From Spirodela intermedia (lineage: Eukaryota; Streptophyta; Magnoliopsida; Alismatales; Araceae), in contig LR746264.1 of NCBI GenBank assembly GCA_902729315.2, positions 6,349,878 through 6,413,877 of the forward strand: a DNA stretch of 64,000 bases. The letters run 5' to 3'. A program made the translations under genes and the position numbers. Positions 52,482 through 61,674 of the stretch are shown piece by piece (within the stretch, counting starts at the first letter, position 1; each line of letters opens with the position of its first letter). The notes below the pieces were generated by a model. The model saw nothing but the letters and a program-made list of their open reading frames with translations. It was not told the origin of the DNA and searched no databases.

Positions 52482-54448
52482 ATGAGCGGTAACGACCTGA
52501 TGATACGCAAGCCAAGCAATTTGAATGTGAGACAAGAGGCGGCGAGGGCAACCCTCCGAGAGGTCCGGCTCCATGGGCATATCTATGTGGAGCTGAGAGA
52601 GGTTGGCAGGCGGACCATCTTCTTCTGTACTCTGTGTCTCACACCATGTTACAGCGATACCTCTCTGTTTGATCATCTCCGTGGTAATCTCCATGCCCGT
52701 CGGTATGCTGCGGCTAAAGCTACCCTATTTGGTCCCGTTCCCTGGCCTTTCAACGATGGAGTTCTTTTCTTCTCCGCTACCCATGATCAAGAGCAGCATT
52801 CGTCCGCTTCAAGTCCCCGGAAATATCTCATAATTTACCCTAATGGCAGTGGCCATGAAGTAACTTCCACTTCAAATGGTCTCGGACGACTGGATTGTGT
52901 TACTGCTGATGTCAATTTAGGTTTCGGAACGATCTTGGGCTCTAATGGTAGTACTTCTAGTTCAAAAGATATGATTATTTTTTCTGGAACTCCTGATCGT
53001 GGAAATTGTGTGACCGAAAGGGAACAAGGTCTATCCCAGGGCTCTACAGTAAATGGAAATGGCCTGTCAGGTAATGGTGACAACCTTGATCTCAATGGTC
53101 GAGGAGGAAAATGTTTGAAGCTCAAAAGCTACGAGAAGTGTTTGACCATACCTAGGGTCTTACCTGGAGATCCAGCTTGCATTCTGAAAGTACACTTTGC
53201 TGGATACGGGCATATCGCCTCCAGAATCAGCAGAATTGATGAGACTGCTAACAAGATTCGCAGGATATGGTGTGCATGGTTGGGAATGGGCGATTCTGAT
53301 TCCAGAAACATCCTGCTAACAATGGCAATGTGTGATTTTGGTGTTGTTAATTTTTCATACTGTTATGACTTAGGCAGACCTGGTGGCTGGGATGATGCAG
53401 ACTCATCACTGTCATATGGGTCTCAGTTGGAAATTGAAAATCTTGGTAGTCCAAGGAAACTAAGAAAATCTCTTCCTGATTCTGATGAGTTCACAGAAGG
53501 TTTGAGGGATCGGTGTGGTTCATCTTGTGATGATAGTGCGGGTTTAAAATGTGAAAATGGCAAATCTGCAGTTTATGACATTGAAAAGATCAAATGCTTG
53601 GCAACTGTATCCAACAGGAATTTTAGGCGAGAGTTAAGGAGGCAAAAACGATTGGCAGCTGAAAGAATGTGTGACATCTGTGGGCAGCCTATGCTTATGT
53701 GCAAGGATGTGGCAACATTGCTAAATCGCAAGACCTGGAACATTGCATGCAGCAGTAGAAACACCAACGGGGTGGGGAGATTTTTTTTTTTTTTACATGT
53801 TTGCCCTTTCAGGCTAATGTGTCTGTCTATGGTGGTGATCTTTAATAGTTTTTTCCCTATTTTTATGTGCAGGCGTTTCATGTATTTCACACCTCGTGCC
53901 TTATACATTGGATCCTTCTTTGTGAGTCTGAAATTTGGAATCCAAAGTTACCTAACAAGAAAGCAAACCGTGGGCGCAAGGGGAAGAAGGCTGCTAAGGC
54001 ATATATGTCTTCTGTACTCTGTCCAGAATGTCAGGGGACTGGTATAATTACTGAGGAAGATCATCTCGAGAAACCATCGATCCCCCTTTCTCAGGTTTTT
54101 CTCAGCCAATCACTATCACGTTTTCCCCTCTAACAGTTAATTTCTCATCTTCATTCAATGGTAACATAACCATGCGTCTGTCCTGGGTAATGCTTTCAGA
54201 TGTTCCAGTATAAGCTAAAAGCAATCGAATCACACAAGGCCTGGATGAAAAATCCTGAAATCTTGGAACATTGTTCAACTGGACTCTCTTTCTCCTCTAA
54301 GTCCGAAGAAAACTTTGAGGTTACCCCTTTGTCCTTGTGTGTAAAAATTTCGCATATCTGCTGGAGGTTATTGATTGCTTTGTGGCTTTTCGTTCTGCAG
54401 GAGCAGATATTGCCTGTGAAATTATTGCATTTCTATCGGGCTTGCTAG
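52482..54448 (+). CDS. Uncharacterised protein with C2H2-type and RING-like zinc motifs
   Basis: Four exons: join(52482..53771, 53873..54094, 54200..54319, 54401..54448), 559 residues, phase 0 at every junction. Residues ~49-71 form a C-x2-C-x12-H-x5-H finger (FFCTLCLTPCYSDTSLFDHL then LHARR), like RNA-associated matrin/U1-type fingers. Residues ~397-483 carry Cys/His pairs spaced like a split RING: CDICGQP with C397/C400, C407, C423, then FHVFHTSC with H433/H436/C439, and CPEC at C480/C483. They are separated by a Lys-rich insert (KKANRGRKGKKAAKAY). The middle (~100-230) is Ser/Gly/Asn-rich and probably disordered. The KWNIAC-type context and FHVFHTSCLIHWILLCE are conserved-looking, so I believe it is a real plant gene family, but I cannot assign a function. 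The first donor (GGG|GTGGGG) is inferred from phase and finger continuity. Confidence 0.82.
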
Positions 54449-57400
54449 AGAAGCTACATGTGGATAGACGACGTGCCATCTCTCTGTGTGCAGTTCCTCG
54501 CCTTTTGCCCTCCTGAAGGCCACGACTGCAGTTTTTTTGGAGATATCAAAAGAGATCAATTTGAGCACCTCTCCTTGCTAATAACTGGTTTGTGTATGAG
54601 GTTTTTTGTTGCTGTACATAACAAGTGTATTTGTACACGGATGTAGATGACTTTGGCACCTACTTGTATGAAAATTCGTCGTGTATATCTCGTCTTTAAT
54701 CTTTTCAACTTTTTTTGGTGGAAAAACGTATATATTGCGCTAAGAAACTAGATACGATTTTTGAGCGCTGCTCTTTTTTTGTTCGGTTTGGAACTGAGTT
54801 TTCTTCTGATAAAATATGCATTTAGATAAGGGCTTCACATTCCATACGTTTTCTTCGCTTTAAATAACTCAATTGGTCCACTTCATAGGGCAGGCCTTGC
54901 TTGACCTTGACCTCAGATTGGTTTAAATTTCTATGGCATTTAACATATGGGTTCTTTCCACGTCACAAGCATGATGAGAAAACACAGTGAGTTCTGTGAG
55001 TGTTCAATAAGTATTTTGTGTCTATGCATCATTGAGCTCATGCATTGACTTCTTTTATTTATGAGATTCATTGAAATTAGAGGTTTAAAATTTTAAAAGG
55101 AATCATACATAGTATATTTTAAGCACCTTGTAAATTCAACGGCGATTTTTAGAATTAGTAATGATGTAGCCCAGAAACTGCTGTCAAATAAGGGATGAAA
55201 GGTTTTTGACTCCGGTGGAGAAACTAATAAGATCTACATCGAAAGAGCTAAAAAGTAATAGAATGGAGTACAGTGAAGTTTTGGACCAATTCAAGTGTTT
55301 CAGAGACTTAAAAGACGTGAAGACTCTATTTGGCCCAAATTCAGCTTGAAATGGCCCAATAAGAGATTTGGTCACATGTTTAATGTGCCTAAATCTCAAA
55401 ATTTGCACATTTTATTCATGTAAAATAATCCTCTTATTCTATTTAGGGTGTTCCTATTTTTTAGAGGTGTTCTAACAGAATCCTCTTTTTTTGTAAGAAA
55501 GTTTTAATTTTTTTTTTCTTATTTTGTAGGATCATAATAGATTTCCCATTTTATAGGTTAGTTATAATTAAATTTCGGCTAGGGCCCTTCTTGTAACCCC
55601 AAAGGCAATGCACGTTTTTATCAATCAATTTTGAGTTTCCTTCCTTTCTAGAGGTTCTCTCCTTCTACTGGTGGATTCTAGTATCCTTGTGGTCTTAAGG
55701 AGCCATTTTCGATCATGTGGACTCATAATCAACCTCTTGTGAACTCAAGGGGCGAAATCTCTTTGTTCTGTAGATTCAAGGCAAGAAGTTTTCAACCAAG
55801 ACGTGCTCCTTTTAGATTTAAGGTTGTAATTTTGCCTCTAGAATACACAGCCAAAGCTGAAACGTGATCAAGTTAGCAATTCTTCAAATTTCCTCTATGT
55901 CAAATAACTTGTGAATATGTGTAAGATCTAGCAAAATGTTTTTGAGAGAGTCTACATTCGTCATTTCCTTTACTAACGTGAATTTTCTGAAAAAGTCCAA
56001 GTGACAGTGATCTTGTCTATGGTGCCATATTATATGGATTTGTAAGGCATTTGTTAAAATCCCATATTGAATCAACAAAGTGGCATATCTGATACTCGTA
56101 CCATTTCACACTATCAATGATGTATTGGCTTGTTGGTTAGATAAGGTGATTCAAGAGAGTCTAACCACACGTTTTGGATGATAATACGTGCTGAGATAAA
56201 AAGTAGTTCGGACCATCTTTGTTCTTCTCTTTTTCTTGTGAGTGCAAGCTGGATCGTTGGCCTTGCTTTCTGATGCTTATGCAAGGGATCTCTTTGGTTA
56301 ATTAATGTGCTTGCTGTTTATTCTCATGTTAATTTTGTGGTATCAGGATCCAGTGGTTCATTGCTTGTCCAACAAACTCGTCTACCTAGTTGTTCTGTTT
56401 TTATATTTGAGACCAAATTTCATCCAAACAGTAGCAAAATTTTACGTTTTCGGTTTTTATGTATATGTAGCAGAAAATACATGCTTCCTTGGTATTCACT
56501 TTTTTGTTCAATGTGATTTAGTACTGCATCACCTGGATCCTTCAGTGGGAAAGTAGTGGCCATCCTGGCTCAAACCCAAGCTGGTACTGGATATGATCGT
56601 CCCCTCGTTCAAATATTCCAAAAGCTTGGAGATCCATGCTTGACCTTCTATTTGTTGTGTGGAGTAACATTGGCTAGTGAAATAACAGTCAGGACATTGC
56701 TGAGTTAGGGATACATTGAAATTCGATTAAATTCACCTGATGTTACAGAATTGGATTCCATTTATTAAGTGACTTCATAACTAACTACATCCTTTTTCAA
56801 ACGATCTCTCTGTGGAAATACTGGGAACCTTGGGTAACCGTGACATGTGTTTTGCTAAGTAAATCCATTCTGCCTTTGATAAGATGAGGCAATATCTTTT
56901 CCCTTCTTTTAGCTTTGTTCTTCCTACCTTTTAATTAAAAGGTCTTAAATAGAATGGACTCTTAGGAGCGTGAATCGGCCAGGGACACATCATCATGATG
57001 CGCTGCGATGTCTTGGGACAGATTGGGCGCACAACCAAGAATCTTTCAAGGAGGTAGGAGTTTTTGAATCACTGACTCAGACCCATTGTAGAATCCTACT
57101 CAGCAGAATAGGGAGGTACTTATGGCAGAACGGGCCGATCTGGTCTTTCACAATAAAGTGATAGATGGAGCTGCCATGAAACGACTTATTAGCAGATTAA
57201 TAGATCACTGACCCGAATCCATTAGTATGGAACATTTTCTTTTCCAAGTGAAATCCCCTAGTATATGAAAGAATGAAAAAGTGCTTTCGTTGTTGTGGAA
57301 TAAGAAGCCTTCGTATCTTAATGCACCCAATTGCTCTTTTGATTTTGGAATTTATTTTATTTATCAGTATGCTCTTTCTTTTACATACTCATCTCCACTC

Positions 57401-58212
57401 TACCGTATCTATAATGGAGAATAGTTAGGATTAATAAAAGTAATTAATGATCCACTCATAGGAGAATCCTTTCCCGTATCAGGCACTAATCCATTTTTAA
57501 CGTCTAATTAGATTAGATCGGGTAACCATTCAACTACATTGGATCTCACCTGAATCGCCCCATCTATCCTCCTGAGGATAAGTTTGGTTTCAAACTCCGA
57601 TTCGAACAGTACGCCATGCTAATGTGCCTTGGATGATCCACATCTCATCTTTTTTCTGGTTGCCGTTTTGATGTTTCCTTACAGAACCATCCATCTTTTA
57701 GAAGATGGTGAGGAGATGAGTGTTACTATGACTGCCTACATATGTTGTTGCCATTTGATTTTTCTCACCTAATCTAGGTTACCAGTTACCTGGTACTTTC
57801 CCACCCTCATGAAAACAGTATGCTTCGACTTTCTTTTCTGAAAGAGCCATCCAGATGGCCTCCTCTGCGCACAGTTCAGGATAGCACGAGAGCCCCTGTA
57901 CTCAGCCACAGATAGTGAAGTTGTGATTTGATAACTGGCTCTACATTAACAGAAGGCTGTTGATGGTGTTTGTTTTTAAAAGCAATCATTCGATTTGTCG
58001 GCTGATGCTCTCATCACAACATGGGCTTTCCACCGTATACATCAAGAGAGACCACATAGCATAACTTTAAAGAAACTATCCACATAGAAATACAACATTC
58101 CCTAGCGGAGTTTCTGAGATGATCCGCTGAGTTATTCGGTGGGTCTCACTTGCCCGTCTTGTTGACACTGCAGCTTTATGCTGAGGCTTTCCATCTGGAG
58201 GATGGATCGGAT
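54449..58212. other. Intergenic region with a possible old LTR fragment
   Basis: Moderately AT-rich, no convincing ORF. A segment at about 55160-55890 has the look of an LTR (see separate entry). The remainder, including 56.1-58.1 kb, shows no gene, RNA gene or structured repeat that I can support. Confidence 0.5.
55160..55890 (+). mobile_element. Possible decayed solo LTR
   Basis: Begins near TGTAGCCCAG. It contains GGCCCAAATTCAGC...GGCCCAATAAG, AT-rich central DNA, then TTGTAACCCCAAAGGCAATG and ATCAATCAATTTTGAG followed by CTTCTACTGGTGGATTC. This composition resembles Ty3/gypsy LTRs of plants. No internal domains, primer-binding site or target-site duplication were found, so the call and boundaries are tentative. 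Confidence 0.3.
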
Positions 58213-59871
58213 CTATGGCTGGAACTTCTTAATGAAGTTGTAAATGTGATCGCTGACCTCGGGTCCCCTTTCCTGGTTGATAAAATGGCCCACAGACTCC
58301 ATAACCACCACGTCCTGAAGGAAGGGAACGTCCCTCTGGAAACCACCCTTGTGTATGTATTCCTGAACGCCTGGCATGTGGTATACGAGATCAAGGTCTC
58401 CCACCATGAACATGGTAGGCACCTTTACCTGTGACCCCGCCCACGGTGCTGTCAGCTCCCAATTCCTGCCAATGGATCACCAAGTCACAACATTGTTCTT
58501 GCGGGAGAAAGCAGACGGAGTTAGATTGAACATTGGGTAGGCGCTGGCATTGTTTTACTCTGCTGAAGAATCATTTATTCTTAGATATCTTCAATGAGGT
58601 AAAAGTTGTGGGAATCGTACAAGTCCATCGATCGATAGTAGTTCAAGCCCCCGGTGAAGCCCGACTTCTCAAATTTACTTGCATAATAATGGATGTCTTC
58701 TTCTGACAGCCATGGAGGTAAGGGGAGTTCATCACCAGATGGAGATCCAGATCCTTGGAACTCTGACACATGGTTAGGATCTGGTTTGCTGTCCGCCAGG
58801 AACTTCCTCATGATGAATCTGGTGCCGAGTTGGGAAAATTCAGCTTCAGCTGCACCGGGCTCCTTGAAATCATTGTGAACGTATTATTTTCAGACCAAAG
58901 AAAGTGCATAATATAAAGGCATCTTCATCTAAATCATCAGGAGCACAAAGGATTTGGTGGCATCCCACCTACAGGTATTGCTTTGCACCGGGCTAGTTGC
59001 AGGGTTTCTTTGACTTAGCTGACCCAGAGAATGATGGGTTAAGAACGGATTTAAGTCCCAAGGTATTTCCTGCTCGTGCTGACTGCACAGCATGGACTTA
59101 AGCGGCCGCTTTATTTCCGGGAAACGAGCCAATTTTTTTTTTACTTCGATTGTTAAGTCGACAGTACCGTTCAGCACGCTCTGGATGATTATAAAGTGCA
59201 ACCTACGACTGCATAGGATGAAGGATGTCTATGATGTCTGGAGTTTCTACTGGATTAAAGCGCGATATAGAATAATCACATCGGTCCGAAGGACGGCAAC
59301 AACTTTTGCTCGTTGGATTGCAGCGTGCACACCTGGAACTTGCAGATGTAGTATTTGTCGCCGAACAGAGCCCTCATGGACTCAACCGGCTTCCGGTCAG
59401 AGTAGTAATAGCGGAAGGGCACGCTCAGATTCACCAGCGCCTTCACCCTGTCGGGTCTGAACAAGCAGAGATTCCACGCCACAATGGCCCCCCAGTCGTG
59501 CCCAACCACGAACACCTGAATATATTGACAGATTTATTTGTTTCTTGCAAATTCTGTTAATCGATGATGCTTACTGATGGGTATCTGACCTTGTCTTGGC
59601 CCAGGGAGTCGATGAGGGCGACGACGTCGCCGACGAGGTGCAAGACGGAGTAGGCGGCCGGCGAGGCGGGCGCCTCCGTGTCGCCGTAGCCGCGGAGGTC
59701 GGGGGCGACGGCGCGGTAGCCGCGGGAGGCAAGGCCGGCGATCTGGTGGCGCCACGAGTACCAGAGCTCGGGGAAGCCGTGGAGGAGGAGAACCACAGGG
59801 CCCTCTCCCTTCTCCGCCACGTGCATGCTGATCCCGTTCACGGGCACCGTCCGGTGGCGAACGCCCTCCAT
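58213..59871 (-). CDS. Soluble epoxide hydrolase (alpha/beta hydrolase fold)
   Basis: Four exons: complement(join(58213..58465, 58621..58862, 59333..59515, 59590..59871)), 319 residues, phases closed. It adds water to epoxides, such as epoxy fatty acids of cutin and stress pathways, giving vicinal diols. Oxyanion-hole motif HGFPELWYSWR starts at residue 31; the nucleophile is D101 in VVGHDWGA; lid tyrosines lie near 130-132 and 230-231 (GGLNYYRSMDL); the charge-relay Asp is in VGDLDLVYH (~259-261); the base is H296 in SVGHFINQE. All catalytic elements are therefore present. It lacks the N-terminal phosphatase domain of the mammalian enzyme and has no obvious targeting signal, so it is likely cytosolic. 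Exon 1 is very GC-rich. A broken paralogue lies ~0.5 kb upstream in the same orientation, indicating tandem duplication. Confidence 0.95.
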
Positions 59872-60380
59872 CTTCCCCCCCTCCCTTCCCAGTTCCGTCT
59901 AGCGACTGTTCTCGGCGGTGTCGGCTGAGACGACAGTAGCTTCTGGGTTCGCGGGACTGTTACAGTTTTCCAAGTCGACTTTCTCTCTCTATCTCTCTTT
60001 CTATCTTGCTCCTGGCCCGCCTGAAGTCTATCCGCCTGCGTCCCCATTCTGGCCTCCCACCCCCGGCCCGTGCCCTCAAGCGCCCCTCAGGTTCTATTAC
60101 GGCCTACTTGAAGCAAGTATATATTTTTTAGCTCGGCCAATCTGGTTTAAGACTGGCTAACGCCGACGGGATCGATAATCGACTGGGAGATTCTTAATCC
60201 ATCGGACCCCATGGAAGATCAGGTCAGCCCATCTGATCAGATCTGGACTTAGAGTGAAGAATGGGGTCGACCCACATTACAGCCAGGATGTGGGTCAATG
60301 CCCTTTAACAGATTAAAGAAGGGAGCTTTATTCGAATTAATGGCGCCGTGCTCCGGCCGAGCAGGGGAAAAGGAATTGCG
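59872..60380 (-). promoter_or_regulatory. Interval between the tandem epoxide hydrolases
   Basis: This holds the promoter of the intact epoxide hydrolase and the 3' flank of the broken copy. Pyrimidine-rich plus-strand DNA lies at about 59970-60010. No other feature recognised. Confidence 0.5.
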
Positions 60381-61363
60381 TCACAACTTCCGGATGAAGT
60401 CGAAGATGTGGTCGGTGGTCTCACAGGGCTTTTCTTGGTTGATGAAGTGGTCGACTCCCTTCATCACCACCACCTCCTCCAGCAAGGGGATGAACTTCTT
60501 GAACCCGCCCCTGTGGATGAAGTTCTGGACACCCGGGTTGTGGTAGGTCAGGTCGAGATCGCCGACGATGAACTTGGTGGGCATTTTGACCTGTGCCCCC
60601 GTCCACGGCGCCGACAGCTCCCAATTCCTGCACCGTTCCGATTTGCAGAGAAATTCGAAAATTGGAGAGCGATACGGAGATGATCATGCCGCTAACTCTA
60701 AAATAGCGGTTGATTTAGGCAAGTCACCTGTCCAGAGATCGGTAGTAATTGATTCCCCCGGGGAACCCGGTCTCGTCGAATTTGTCCGCAAAATAGCGAA
60801 TATCTTCCTCTGACAGCCTAGAAGGCAGAGGAACTTGGTCGTCCGGCGAGTCCCCGAACTCCTCGTCAAGAAGAACGGACCAGGTGTCCGACACGCGAAG
60901 AACTTCCTGAGCACAAATTCCGCCCCGAATTTGGCAAACAAGTTCTCTGCTTCGCTGGGTTCCTGAAAACCCACAAAAACGAGGAACGGAGAAGAAAGAT
61001 TCAAAATAAGTGAGGACATCTATCTGCAAACACGGCGGCCGGCGGTTCACTAAATCTTCGGAGAAAATAGGATAAAAACTCATCAGAACGGTCAGACATC
61101 CACATTAAACTTACCGGTTTTCCTCGAATATTCACGCAAGACCACGGGTTACGAGTCGATGATGAGTATGGAAGGAGAAATAATAGATAAGGTGGGTTCT
61201 CGAACTTGAAACCTGACCACATAGTAATCCTCTCCGTAGATGGAGCGGAAGGAGTCGATCGGCTTAGCGTTAGGGTTGCGCGGCGAGAAGGCGACGCTGG
61301 TGTTTACCAATGACTTCACTCTCTGGCCTGAACAGGCAAAGATGCCACGCCACAGGGGCCCCC
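60381..61363 (-). pseudogene. Broken tandem epoxide hydrolase copy, split by a retrotransposon
   Basis: Remains of a second epoxide hydrolase: exon 4 at 60381..60627 (VGDLDLTYH, and the catalytic His in VDHFINQE), exon 3 at 60728..60962 (EPSEAENLFAKFGAEFVLRK ... RLSEEDIRYFADKFDETGF), and the 3' part of exon 2 at about 61206..61363 (RVKSLVNTSVAFSPRNPN, IYGEDYYVVRFQ). Defects are several. Exon 3 has a net frame change between about 60856 and 60900. Exon 2 changes frame near 61317-61325, consistent with loss of one GA unit. Exon 2 is cut just after the codons for the Gly following the nucleophile region, where the copia LTR begins at 61364. Exon 1 and the start of exon 2 are not seen before the right edge. 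Exon 3-4 splice sites are still recognisable. I treat it as a pseudogene. Confidence 0.9.
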
Positions 61364-61659
61364 TGTTGGAGTCAGACTGTATCAAGGTGACTTTTCTAAT
61401 CAAATTAGATATTGATGTAATTATAAATAATTTGTAGTATTAGGGTTTATTTGGGCAAAACTGTAATACGGTTATGGGGTGTATTATATAAAGGGCTGCC
61501 CTTGGGGTCTAAATACAACAGCACAACACAATTCGTACGGAGTCCATCCATAGGAGAAAGGTTCTGATTGTGAGGATCAAACAAAAGAAAAGAAGAGAAA
61601 GATCATAAGATGTTCATCATTTTCCGCATTGATGGTGAATACAGGTACGCCATATTCCA
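61364..61659 (+). mobile_element. 5' LTR of a Ty1/copia retrotransposon
   Basis: Starts TGTTGGAGTCAG precisely where epoxide hydrolase homology stops, and ends ...CATATTCCA, about 296 bp with TG..CA ends. It contains a TATA box (TATATAAA at 61485-61492) followed by a probable transcript start and A-rich leader. The LTR is followed five bases later by TGGTATCAGA (61665-61674), the primer-binding site complementary to the 3' end of initiator-Met tRNA, diagnostic of copia elements. The matching 3' LTR is outside the window. Confidence 0.85.
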
Positions 61660-61664
61660 TTAAG

Positions 61665-61674
61665 TGGTATCAGA
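61665..61674 (+). other. Primer-binding site (tRNA-iMet) of the copia element
   Basis: TGGTATCAGA, the standard minus-strand primer site of plant copia elements, immediately after the LTR end. Confidence 0.85.
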
